Part shown: positions 48,405-59,936 of the stretch, in pieces
Layout of the letters: each line of letters opens with the position of its first letter
How positions within the stretch are numbered: position 1 is the first letter of the stretch
From: Epiperipatus broadwayi
Lineage: Eukaryota > Onychophora > Udeonychophora > Euonychophora > Peripatidae
Assembly: GCA_028023455.1 (NCBI GenBank)
Contig: JAQFVV010000063.1
Coordinates: 6,593,157 to 6,657,156 of the forward strand
Reading direction: 5' to 3'
Length of the DNA stretch: 64,000 nucleotides
Notes under the pieces: generated by a model
Databases searched by the model: none
What the model was told of the DNA's origin: nothing
Seen by the model: only the letters and a program-made list of their open reading frames with translations
Position numbers and translations under genes: made by a program

Positions 48405-49125
48405 TTAAACTTAATCTATAATATTAATAAGCCAATAAGCTGATATACACATGGCTTTGCAGATGTCACCATATAAATAAATACTCCCACTTTTTCAAAC
48501 CCAAGATAAAGTCTTTAAGAAAATATAGAATGAATCCACCTATATTTTCGACCCAACTGTATATGTATGGGCGAATCTGAAGTGTTTGAAATGAAGAGCG
48601 TGAAGTTATTAATTGATCACTTTAAATTACTTTTCTACATCGTAAATGAATGACGCCTATGAAATTTCTAGAATTTAAGATACGTCATTCTTATAATTAA
48701 ACATATGTAAACAAGACATTTATTTTCTTATATAGTGCGATGTTTTTGTTCTATAATCTATAATATTAATAAGCTAATAAGCTGATATACACATGCGCTT
48801 TGTAGATGACACTATATAAATGAATACTCCCACTTTTTCAAATCCAAGATAAAGTCTTTAAGAAAATATAGAATGAATCCACCTATATTTTTCATTTCAA
48901 ACACTTCAGATTCGCCCATACATATACGGTTGGGTCGGAAAAAATATAGGTGGATTCATTCTATATTTTCTTAAAGACTTTATCTTGGGTTTGAAAAAGT
49001 GGGAGTATTCATTTATATAGTGACATCTGCAAAGCGCATGTGTATATCAGCTTATTGGCTTATTAATATTATAGATTATAGAACAAAAACATCGCGCTAT
49101 ATAAAAAAATAAATGTCTTATTTTA
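48405..49125. repeat. Palindromic element plus a partial direct copy
   Basis: 48710-48895 and 48940-49121 are inverted copies (GTGCGATGTTTTTGTTCTAT against ATAGAACAAAAACATCGCGC at the tips) around a loop containing TTCGCCCATACATATACGG. A third, older arm at 48410-48600 carries the same sequence and loop. It is non-coding. No target duplication was found. Confidence 0.8.
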
Positions 49126-49285
49126 AACTTAGTGTCTTCTTAACTTGTGATATTCATGTGACCTCACGTGAAGAGAAGTGCAAAACATTTTTTTAAACAA
49201 TTTAAAATTACCCTCTCTAACATTCACAAGATAAAAAAAATTAACTTGAATTCAATTATTAATCAAAACCAGTAGATTTTTACAT
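49126..49285. other. Short AT-rich spacer
   Basis: Nothing recognised between the palindromic element and family B copy 6. Confidence 0.4.
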
Positions 49286-49297
49286 AATTAATAATAT

Positions 49298-49693
49298 TTA
49301 AGCCAATAAACATCACATGATAGTGGTGACTATGGTTATTAAAGAACCAAAGACCCCAAAATGTATGAGTATTGAACTGAGTTCAGACCTATAAGACTAT
49401 ATAAGCTGATGAGCTTGGATTGAAAATATTATAGTGTTTTCAATTTAAGCCTCATAGTTTTGTAATTAAGTAGAGATAAAAGGTGACTGCTGGAGGGTGG
49501 CATTAGATCCTAAGATCTAGGTGCAGTGCTCTCAGATTCAAGGCTCTTCACTGATGAAGGCCACAAGCCAGAAACTAGTCTGGGGATATTGGATGAGTAG
49601 GCACTAGATGGGGATTTTATGCACAAGCCTTCTGGCATCCATTGATTACTCTGGCTTGCACTGAGTGACAATACATATAATTTTGCCTGCTTT
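49298..49693 (+). mobile_element. Family B hammerhead repeat, copy 6 (well preserved)
   Basis: A 396-bp copy with a perfect 12-bp target duplication AATTAATAATAT (49286-49297 and 49694-49705). It opens with the short inverted segment TTAAGCCAATAAACATCACA, then the unit body (GGTTATTAAAGAACC, CTGAGTTCAGACC, the hammerhead, GGCATCCATTGATTACTCTG), and ends TTTTGCCTGCTTT. There is no reading frame. Confidence 0.88.
49536..49594 (+). ncRNA. Hammerhead-like motif, family B copy 6
   Basis: CTGATGA 49551-49557, A 49558, stem II GGC/GCC (49559-49561, 49567-49569) with loop CACAA, A 49570, GAAA 49571-49574, palindrome ACTAGT 49574-49579 and cleavage C at 49580. Stem I: inner TCTTCA with TGGGGA (two G-U pairs), internal loop GGC/TA, outer ATTCAA with TTGGAT. 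The A-A mismatch at the base of stem II is the only departure from a standard hammerhead core. Confidence 0.65.
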
Positions 49694-49870
49694 AATTAAT
49701 AATATTATAAAATTTACTAAAGTTAAAACTAGTACATAAATAGCAATAATTTAGTTAGTGTTAGTAAAAGACAGTAAAATGTATTTTTAACAAAGGTTTA
49801 CTAGCAAAATTTTAGTGGTGCTGTGGACTTCTCTGCATAAATATAAATATGGTACTTCATTGTCTCTCAG

Positions 49871-49959
49871 AATCATCAGGGAATTGACAGGAATGTGGAT
49901 GGATTTCAGCCATGTTGATGACTGGGGAGAAGCTGACACCATATTACTCACTCATGTTG
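49871..49959 (+). other. Candidate internal coding exon (89 bp)
   Basis: A clearly GC-richer 89-bp segment is preceded by a pyrimidine-rich tract and AG (TTCATTGTCTCTCAG, ending 49870) and followed by the strong donor GTAAGT at 49960-49965. Only one forward frame is open across it and gives 29 residues including ELTGMWMDFSHVDDWGEAD, a normal protein-like composition very unlike the surrounding low-complexity translations. The frame begins with the last base of a codon and ends with the first base of the next. I do not recognise the protein. If real, it belongs to a plus-strand gene with huge introns that host the transposons around it. No second exon was found in the window. Confidence 0.5.
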
Positions 49960-50065
49960 GTAAGTAATTTAAACATATCTATTTTATCTTATATGATGGA
50001 TGACAATCAATAAGAGTCTATCATATAAATAAGCACAATATCAAATAATGCCCTCTTCCATGCTT

Positions 50066-50120
50066 ATATATATATATATATATATATAAGCATGGAAGAT
50101 ATATATATATATATATATAT
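50066..50120. repeat. Interrupted (TA)n palindrome
   Basis: Two TA runs separated by AAGCATGGAAGA. GCATGGAAG and CTTCCATGC on either side of the first run form a small inverted repeat. Confidence 0.8.
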
Positions 50121-50312
50121 TATACACCTTGGGTGCATTTTTGAGTTCTAATGGATTTAATCCTTCTCTAACTTTAATTGCAGTTCCATTATTGTTTTAT
50201 TTTCTCATTGCTTGCTGATGAGTCTGTTTCCTTGCTTTTGTTTTTATTTACTTTCTAACATCTTAAAGGTGTTCAACTGTAACTATTTTACTGGAATTTA
50301 ACTATAGGTAGG

Positions 50313-50769
<457 letters not shown>

Positions 50770-51194
50770 TCACCAAAATTTACATTGTTAGAGTTTAACT
50801 GATGTTTTTAATAAATAGCATGATAAATAAATTTTTGTAAATGAGAATGAACATCTAACAATAATTGGAATAATAGTTTATTAATTCTGTGATATACATT
50901 TTTTATATTAATGTTAAATGTACTTGGGTCAACCTGTCATTGCTTAAAAAAGCCGTGATATCTTTTATTTATTTCTTTACATGAATAAAAATATTTAAGT
51001 AGAAAATTTTTAGAAATTTATTTATTTATTTAATGCAGTGATTATCGTATGCATACTAAACTTTATTTTATGAAATTCACATTATCATCTTTTTAGTTGA
51101 TGAAGTGTTAAAGATACATTTATAACTAATGTGTTATGTTTTAGTGTATTGTTCATATATTTATTTGAATAATATAATGAACAATATAGATTTA
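50770..51194. other. AT-rich stretch, no gene seen
   Basis: No supported feature between the tetranucleotide array and the second RTE copy. Confidence 0.4.
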
Positions 51195-53400
51195 ATATAT
51201 TGATAAAGGCTAAAGAAAGGAATTTTCTGTTAACATGATATGAGACTCTTTGATTTTTTGAAGGCCTTAAAGAAACCAAGCAGAGCAATATTTTAAGGTC
51301 TATTCCATACATTCTTATCCTCGCAGCTGTTATTATTATGTTATTATTCATATAGTATATGAACATCAATGTGACGTTCACCAACACATATTAGTCAGCA
51401 TGGTAAGTTTATTGGCTTTTTACTTCTCTGAGTTTAAGATCAAGATAACCATTGCCTTTTTTCAGTTGTCTAATAGTTCTTATCTTAAATATCAGTTGAA
51501 TGTTCTTGAAGGCAGAGTGAATATATGTGAATGAATTTTTTTCTAATAAATATTTACAATCACACAGACAAAACTAAATCATGTCTCCTATTTCCAGGAG
51601 GCTGTAAGATCACTAACCGAGGCTAGCAGCTGAAGACAGAGGATGCTAATAATATCATGATTTGATAATGACTTTTTATATTTAGGTATTTACAACTACA
51701 TATCACTTTCAAGCGAAGGAAGATTGCAAAAACTGGAAGATCTATCTAACATTAAATGAGATATTACTGAACTTTGTGAAATTAGAAGAAAAGGTTAAGA
51801 AACAATTGGATTTAAAATATGAACATGTACTATACTACAAAGGCATAGACATTTGAAATACAAATGGAGATTATTTAAGTCATTTACATTTTGCAGATGA
51901 TATAATTGCTTTTGTAAATAATACTTTAGAACTTTAGGAAATGTTGCAAGAGTTATCTCAAATAAAAGTAAGAATGTAGGATTAAAGGTAAATGTTAAAA
52001 ATACTAAAGTAATGTTCAATAAATTGTCTCAAAAGAAAAAAAGAAAAAGTCCATAGTGGTGAGTTAAGAGAAGTTAACAACTACAAATACCTTAGTTTGA
52101 TTATTATGACAGAGGAACACATAATGGATGAAATTAGTCATAGAATTAAACTTAGTAGGAGTGTTTTTTTTGATAGCACTACCTCAATATTAAAAGGAAA
52201 TATGCATATGTGTTTGAAAAGGAAGATTTTTAATAAATCTGTATTGCCAGTTCTTACAGATCTGAGATTTGAACATTTAACAAAATATCAATACACAAAC
52301 TTCAGACCAATCAAAAATGTATGGAAAGATGCATGCTAGGAGTAACAAGAAGAGATTGAAAACAAATAAGCATTACTGATATCAATGAAAGTATTAACCT
52401 TTGTGACAGCCAGTATTTTATTGGTCGAGTGAGGTAAAAGTGTAAACTTTTAATTGGCCAAAATCACACTCAAGCCTCAAAATATATTTGTCTTTTAATA
52501 TTATATTCACTTTAGTTTCGTTTGTAAAATGTATATTAATAATTTGTCAAGTTATCAAAGTGAACAAAAGTTTTTTTCAAAAATAAATTTCTATTTATTT
52601 ATTATAGACATATTCGATAGTGAAAAATTTAAAAACGAAAGTTAGTGACCAATTAAAAAGAGTTGCTGACATTGTTGATTACTTTCTCAGTTTTACGCTG
52701 AGAAAAAGGGTAAATATTTTTTTACTAAATCTTAAATATTTTTACTAACATCTTAAATATTTTTCTAAAATAATTTTATTTTTAGTTTATTTTTAGCATA
52801 CTTTATCAAAATAATTTATAATCTGTCAAAAAATACTTTTGAAATGAGCTAAAACATTTGTTTATCATTTTCGTAGTGTTTTTCTTTGATTAGGTGGTTT
52901 TCTTTGTCCTTGATAGCCAATAAGAATGTCCTTGATGGCTAAGAGCCAATCATCTTGAAGCTTATTTCTTTGTTAGAGCTTTACCAGCAGTTTATTGATT
53001 TTTTACTTGTAAAATAATTCAAGAGAGGGCAGCATCTTACAGAACTTTTTAAAACCTTTCCAATGATCATAAAATCTTAAGTGTAGGATTAAAAATGACA
53101 GAATTCGAGTGATGTCAAGTGGACATGAGTCAACTCGTAAGGACTGGCACAAGGGTTAAGATATTGAAGTGAAGTTTGGCTGTATATATTGCTAGAAGAG
53201 ATGATAATAGATGGACTGTTGAAATATTAAAATGGATTCCAAGAGATTTTAAAAGACATAGAAAGGAACCACATGTGAGATGGATGAATAAAATTAGAAA
53301 GGGTGCTGTTATGACATACAGAAGAGAGACTAGAGATTGGAGAAGTTGGTTTGAATTTGGACTTTCATCCTGCATTGAATAATGATGATTGAAAATGATG
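51195..53400 (+). pseudogene. Second RTE LINE copy, deleted and split by a DNA transposon
   Basis: The 5' UTR aligns with the full copy from AAAGGCTAAAGAAAGGA onwards. The endonuclease start is present to about 51868, then the sequence jumps to the RT at GGAGATTATTTAAGTCATTT with an internal deletion whose ends share a GGAG-type microhomology. The RT box reads HFADDIIAF. The body resumes at 53160 after the piggyBac-like insertion with IARRDDNRW and PHVRWM, and ends near 53390. Several stops and frameshifts are present. Confidence 0.85.
52398..53155. mobile_element. piggyBac-like MITE inserted at TTAA
   Basis: It is flanked by TTAA on both sides (52394-52397 and 53156-53159), with ends CCTTTGTGACAGCCAGT and ACTGGCACAAGGG that pair as an imperfect inverted repeat beginning CC(C/T)TTGTG. 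The RTE sequence reads straight across once the element and one TTAA are removed; the undisturbed RTE at 46945-46960 has TTAA at this point. At 758 bp it has no transposase frame. Confidence 0.88.
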
Positions 53401-54549
53401 GTATAGATAAGTTCAAGTTTGTTAAATTAAAGCAGAAAAAGTGACTCTACATTAAATTTAATATAATAAATGTTAATATTTATTTTATTTTTACTTGTTA
53501 TCACTTTGAAATAAATAATCAGGTTTTTTTTGTCTGTTTGTCTTTTGTTTGTTTGTTTGTTCTGCATATTTTTTGTGGTGAAATTTTCTTTAGCTATTTT
53601 ACTTTAAAATCTAAAAACATACATGGAAAATGAAATATTTTTTTAGTCTAACTAAAGTTTTATTTTTATTAAATTTTAAAAGAATGTGTAATAAAAATTT
53701 TCAGTATTTTCAGTTTTCTTGACTTTTATTTCTAAAAACACCTAATTGATTCAATTTTTTACCACATAATGCAAAACCATAGTTATTCTGTTTTCATTTC
53801 AAATTTATAACAGCTTATTATCTTATATTGTTAAATTAAAACTTGTTTTTGAGACTAAATTTACTTTAACCATCAAATATTAATTTTTCAGTTTTCATCA
53901 ACACTTTGAATATTTAAATATTAAATTGCAAACATCATTCTCAGGTCAACTTTATTATAAAAATATATACTAACAGTCAGCCTAGTATTAAAAAGCATTA
54001 ATTAAGTTTTAAAAAAAAAAACTATTATAAAATTTGTTTGTGGCTTACTTGAAGAAAATTAAGTTACTTGAAACAATCACTGTTCATATATGTTACATTT
54101 GGGATTATATAAACCAGATAATGTACAAATGTTTTTAATAGATGCAAAATCATATTTTAAAAAATAAATTACTGTAAACTATTATTTAAATATTACAATT
54201 AGTAAACTTAAAAGAATTAAACTGAAAAATTATGTAACTATTTCAATATTTAAAAATGTGATTAAATTAAGTCAATAAAAATAAAATTTAAATTTAAATG
54301 TGTCATTTGGAAGTTATACTTAAATATTAAAGGTGATTAATTAAGAATCTATTTAAATAATAATAAATAATATTTTAAGAATTGATGTACTATATGTGTG
54401 ATGATATTAAACTTTAATTAAACATTCACTTTATACAATAATCCAACCAATCATAGAGCAGATAAAATGGAACTACATTTGTCTATTAATTAGTTATTTA
54501 TTAGAGAAATTAATTTTAATAATGATATATGCAAGATTCAATATTAAGT
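53401..54549. other. AT-rich stretch, no gene seen
   Basis: A (TTTG)n-like run lies near 53530-53560. Nothing else recognised. Confidence 0.45.
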
Positions 54550-54890
54550 CAGTGGAGTTGTTTTTACAGCTATGGAATTGTTTTCACGGCCTGATTGAAT
54601 TAGCCTTACTAAATAGTTTGAAGCCTGTCCATTTAAGTATAAAGATTGGCTATCTTAATATAAAGCTGAGTACTGATTATATATATGTGTGTGAGGATAG
54701 TAATCTAGACCAACTGATGATTGCTGTTTTAGCATGAAATACTTATATTGGTGATTATTTATCTTTTCAACATATGTGTGATCAGGTGGTTCAGCAATAT
54801 GAGATGGCACTGAGAGTTGTGTGTCGTATGAAAGTCTATGTTCGAACCTCGCATATATTACATATATAAATGCAGGTTTAAGCTTGTACA
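54550..54890 (+). mobile_element. Family C hammerhead repeat (old copy)
   Basis: It matches the family C elements at 58.6 and 59.7 kb from GAAGCCTGTCCATTTAAGTA to the ...ATATATTACATATATAAA end. Boundaries are approximate and no target duplication was found. Confidence 0.7.
54699..54760 (+). ncRNA. Hammerhead-like motif, family C (54.7 kb)
   Basis: CTGATGA 54714-54720, stem II TGCT/AGCA with loop GTTTT, GAAA from 54736, stem III ATACTTAT, cleavage-site A at 54747. Stem I inner ACCAA/TTGGT, outer GTAAT/ATTAT. There is a T-T mismatch at the base of stem II, as in the other family C copies. Confidence 0.55.
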
Positions 54891-56879
54891 ATATATTAAT
54901 TTATAAATTACAATGCAAAATCTCTATAGATTCAATGACGAATTTCATAAATGTCATTATTAATACTGACTTTTCTAATAAAGAAATTTCTTAAGTGAAA
55001 TTGATCCCATTTTTATTTCCTTTACCGTTGGAATAATGTGGGCACTATGTTTAACTAAAATTTAAGATAGATTGTGCATAGAAAGTTTACAGTCTTTACA
55101 AATATTATACATTAATTAACTACATTTAATTATAATACGTATGGAAAATTAAAAATTTCCAATATATAAACAGTTTTAATAAAAAAAATATTTTAAATTA
55201 TTAAAATTATAATTACTAAAAAACTTTTCAAATGATTTATTTAAACGATAGCTTTGTATACATATAAAAATGAACTATGAACAGAAGTTCTTAAAATATC
55301 TATAAGCTTTTAAATTATAGGATTGCAAGGAAAAAGATAAGTTTGAAGTTAATAAGATTAGAAATGTTAAAGCAAGTAAAGAGTAAATAAAAAAGAATGC
55401 TTTTAAAATAGATTGAAAACGTGAAGGGAACTTTTAAAAAAAAAAAAAAATACAGATAATAAAAAAAAATAACTTTAAAAAAATCAATCTTAAAAAGTAA
55501 AAGTTTTTTTAAAAAATATTTATTGGGAAAATAATACAGAAATAAGAGATCCGTACTTAATTATACTGATAAGCTGACAAAGGAATGTTGACAATACAAT
55601 GCATTTTAAAATATTAAGAAAAATGTGTTCTTTAAAAAGAAATATCTCCTTTAAAAGAGAAATTTTTACATAAAAACAAAAACAGATCCATAATTAATAA
55701 AAAAATAAAAAGAACTGTGCAAAAAAAAAAGTCAGAGTTAGAAAAATGTATATATATATCAGCTAAAACTGGTTATAAAATAATATCAAAAGATGGCTGA
55801 TTATCCAAAATTTACTATATAATAGGGAATATCCAGCTTAAAACTGGATCATGAGTTTTAAAAAATGGCCGGATCACTATAATTTAAATAAATGATAGAT
55901 TTAGTGGGGCGATATTTAAAAATATTTTATTAGTCAATAACAATAGGCTGTCATTTACTGCCATTATGAAATATATAGATAGGCAGAGAGGTGTATTCAA
56001 TCTCACACTTAAAAATATGTGGACAATGTTTAGAAAAGTGCTTTACAAGTAAACTAAAAACCTTATATAAAAATTTGCATTTGAAAAATTCCAATTAACA
56101 TTAAGTTCTCTCTAATAATGATTTTACAAATCAAAGTTAAAGGAATTATACTAAGTAATAGTATATAAGAATAAATTTAATTAATAGTATTATAAAAATG
56201 CAATAAAAATATTTGAAACTTTTTTTATTTATTTAATATTTTTACATAACTAATTAATTAGAGTATCATATTAGTTAAATAATGAAGTGAAATAAATAAT
56301 TCCAAATATATATGCATGTTTTCTATTGAGTGGACATATATGTCTGTTTGAAGACATATATGTATGTTTCTTTAGGGAAGGTCTAAATTTTAATTTATCT
56401 GATGTTTCGGTTTCATATCTATATTAAATAATTGCCACTTTTAATGTGCTAAATGATAATCTATGTCCTTTATTTTTATAAAAATTTTACTTAATATTTT
56501 AAAATCACAAATGTATTTTTAAAAAAAAAAATTATAGAAATTATTTGACACAACCAAAACATCCCTGGAGATGTCAGAATAATAAATTCTTGAGTTTCTA
56601 GTCCATGGATTATACCTCCAATTCTTTATGAACTTCTGAGAAAACCACTTCATATCCATTGTAAACTGTATTAAATACTTTATTCCAAATTAAAAGTGTG
56701 TCTATGTTCTAAATTATACTGTTTTTCTACTAACGTCTATTATAAGCTGTACATTTTGTTTATATTTTTAAAAAAATGTCAATAGATAATTTTCTATGAC
56801 TAACCATCCTCATATTGAAAGAATTGTTTCGTTTATATATAATACTATTTAATGTGTTTATATAAATAAAAGAAAAAAC
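54891..56879. other. AT-rich stretch, no clear gene
   Basis: Short matches to RTE-like sequence near 55315-55370 are too weak to call. No other feature. Confidence 0.45.
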
Positions 56880-58140
56880 GTTAACTAAATATATCAGCAA
56901 ACTAAACTCGTATCAGTCATTACTTTCTTATGGCCAGGACTTTTGCAAAAACGTCAGAACGGCTGTCATAATTAAATATTAATCACACACAATATTATTA
57001 AGTGAGCTTATGGCAGGCTTATAACAGATAGAACTTATAAAAACATAAGATATTGAAGGTGATAAGCTAAAAAGTAAAAAAGCAAGAATATAACTATTTA
57101 TACTGATGTAGAAGAATTTCAAATAAAGCTTATTAAGTTGATAGAATGTAAATTACATTAAAATAAATGAATTGAAAACCACTACTAATAACATTAAAAA
57201 TACTCAAATGATGAGTTATAATAAAGTATTCTAACAAGCATTAATACTCTTTAAAAAGTTAAATTAATTGTTTATTTGCTGCAAGATCGCATTTGTGACA
57301 TTAGATGATGATTTGAGCTTGTACTAGGAACATGAAACTCTCAAGTCTAGCACAAAGTTTTATACTTAATCATAAATAATAATAAAAAAAAATGTTAAAA
57401 AACATTAACTAAATCTATAAGTCAATGGCTGAAGAGTTTATAAATGATATAGTGAAAAAACATCTATATTATAAACCATTATAATAAATTTTAAAGATTT
57501 TTTTAATTCCTTGTTAATTTAAATGTGTAATTGATTATAAAATACAAATAAACTATATAAAGCACAAACATTCTGTTTAGTGAGCAAAAGAAATAAGATG
57601 TATTAGGTACTATTCAATTGTTCATTGTTGACAACTAAACAATAAAATACACGAGTCCAGAATTAAAATTTCTTTAGAAGCTAAAACCAAAGTCAACATC
57701 GTTTTCACAATCCAGAAATCACAAAGAAGAGTCAAGTAATGAACTTATATTATTAATGACCCAGAAATAGTTGATAGTGGAATAACATTTAAATATTAAA
57801 GATAATTTCAAATAATCAATAATATAAGTCTTATAAATCAAGTGACTGTTTCATCAAAGGCTAGATAGTGTTTTCAGTCAAAAAAAATTTTTTATCTTTT
57901 CTCTTTGCTCTTTTTTATATTCTTTTTTTTTTTTTTTACTTTTTAGCTATCACCTTCAATATCTTACGTTTGCATAAATTCTGTCTTCTCATAAGCCTGC
58001 CATGAACTCAGATATTTTCATGCACTTAATAATATTGAATATGATTAATATTTAGTTATGATACAACCTTTCTTACTTTTTTTCAAAGGCCTGGCAATAA
58101 GAAAGTAATGATTGATACAAGTTTAGTTTATTTAGTCGTG
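56880..58140. mobile_element. Long inverted-repeat element, about 1.25 kb
   Basis: The left arm (56895-57095) and right arm (57890-58130) are inverted copies, for example CATTACTTTCTTATGGCCAG against its reverse at 58095, and GATATTGAAGGTGATAAGCT against the 57945 region. The inside carries no reading frame. No target duplication was found, so the class is open. Confidence 0.7.
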
Positions 58141-58554
58141 ATCTTGAATCAAAAGCACTACAAATAAAGAAAAATATGAATAGCTAAAAACTAAAAAATA
58201 AAAGTATTTGAAAGTTTTTAAATAGACGTAAATTACAAAAACAGTCAGGATAAAAACACTAAAAAGAATTATATTAAAAGGAATTATTTATTAAAGAAAA
58301 TGCTATCTTTTATAATGCTTCTAGTTTTTTTATGTAAGATAAAAACAAGATATTATTTTTATAACTAGTTACTCGAAATTTTGATAATTTTCTAATTTGA
58401 TTACAAAAAAAAACTTAGTTTAATTCCTCAAACAAAAAACAAAATAAGAATAAAACTGCTGAAAATTAAAGGCATTTTGAAAAATATATTTGCAAAAGTA
58501 AGAAGAAAAAATTTGAAAGAACACTATTTATTTTTAAAATAACACAATATTTTC
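58141..58554. other. AT-rich stretch, nothing recognised
   Basis: No supported feature. Confidence 0.4.
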
Positions 58555-58564
58555 TTATTTAATA

Positions 58565-58821
58565 GTTGGAGGGGGATAGTAGATTGAAGTCTGTCCATTA
58601 AAGTGTGAAGTTTGGCTATCTTAATATATATCTGAGCACTTATAGCATATATGTGTAGAGATGGTAACCTGGACCAACTGATGATTGCTGGTTTAGCATG
58701 AAATACGTTTATTGGTGATTATTTATCTTTTCAACATATATGTGTTCAAGTTTATCAGTGTTATGAGATAGTGTGGAGAGAGGTGGGTTGTGTGAAAGTC
58801 TGTGCTCATATACCCTATATA
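58565..58821 (+). mobile_element. Family C hammerhead repeat with 10-bp target duplication
   Basis: A 257-bp copy flanked by TTATTTAATA (58555-58564 and 58822-58831). It starts with GTTGGAGGGGGATAGTAG, has the hammerhead in the middle, and ends CATATACCCTATATA. It is non-coding. Confidence 0.82.
58663..58723 (+). ncRNA. Hammerhead-like motif, family C (58.7 kb)
   Basis: CTGATGA 58678-58684, T 58685, stem II TGCT 58686-58689 and AGCA 58695-58698 with loop GGTTT, T 58699, GAAA 58700-58703, stem III ATACGTTT, cleavage-site A at 58711. Stem I inner ACCAA/TTGGT; outer GGTAAC/ATTATT is partly paired. The T-T at the base of stem II is the weak point. Confidence 0.6.
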
Positions 58822-59313
58822 TTATTTAATAAAGTATAAGTTAAAGAAAGACAAATGAGAATAACATAAAGCCACAAATATACTAAATATAATACGTGTT
58901 ATAGATTGATTTCATCATTTTCAACCAATATGAAACCACTACAGGAAGAAATCTCTCCAAATTACTACATTACTCGTGTAAAAAATTTTATTTACCTAAC
59001 TTTTTTGCAAATCACCTCATTATAGTTTTTTTACAATATCTTGGAATCAGTTTAGACATGCTCAGCCCAACTCAATAAAAGTTTTTATATTGTTTCACTG
59101 ATACCGGTGGTATCGTTCATTTTTCATTCATCTATTTTACTTTTGATTCCTTCCTGTTTATTTTTCAGTCATTTATTTTGATTTTGGTTAATTTATATTT
59201 TTCTCAACACACATTTTTCTATGTTTTACTATATTGTCTGAAATCACTCATTACTTTTCTATTAAATGTCCAAATCTCAGATCTCTTGGTAAACATTGCT
59301 AAAACACATTAAT

Positions 59314-59922
59314 AACTGAAACACACCGGCTTTTTATATACATGTGTCTATATATGTAATATATAGGGTATATGAGCACATACTTTCACACAACCCACCA
59401 CTCTCCACACTATCTCATAACACTGATACACATGAACACATATATGTTGAAAAGATAGACACAGGTATATAATAAGCCTGTGTGTTTCAGTTATTACATT
59501 GTAGAGATGTCTGCCCATCCCTTGTATATGTATTAAATGGATTATGTCCTGTACATGTGGGGTCAGATTAACCTTAAGTCAACATGGGTGTGATGAGAAT
59601 CTCAGTCTCAGGGTGGCCTTTGAGCATTCCATCATCAGATTTTCAACTGGATGGATGGTTGAAGATTTGGAGTGTGGAGTAGATTGAAGCTTGTCCATTA
59701 AAGTATGAGGATTGGCTATCTTAATATATATCTGAGCACTTATAGCATATATGTGTGGAGATGGTAATCTGAACCAACTGATGATTGCTGGTTTAGCATG
59801 AAATACATATATTGGTGATTATTTATCTTTTCAACATATATGTGTTCAAGTGTATCAATGTTGTGAGATAGTGTGGAGAGTGGTGGGTTGTGTGAAAGTG
59901 TGTTTTCATATACCCTATATAT
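59314..59922 (+). mobile_element. Family C hammerhead repeat, long copy with 14-bp target duplication
   Basis: Flanked by TAAAACACATTAAT at 59300-59313 and 59923-59936, a perfect duplication. It starts with an inverted terminal segment (to about 59459) that mirrors its own right end, then a full unit including the GGCCTTTGAGCATTCCATCA region shared with the 42-43 kb array, the hammerhead, and the end CATATACCCTATATA. The inverted partial terminal repeat resembles the arrangement of Penelope-like elements. Confidence 0.9.
59763..59823 (+). ncRNA. Hammerhead-like motif, family C (59.8 kb)
   Basis: CTGATGA 59778-59784, stem II TGCT/AGCA with loop GGTTT, GAAA from 59800, stem III ATACATAT, cleavage-site A 59811. 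Stem I: inner ACCAA/TTGGT, internal loop, outer GGTAAT/ATTATT (two G-U pairs). This is the best-paired copy of the family in the window. Confidence 0.62.
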
Positions 59923-59936
59923 TAAAACACATTAAT

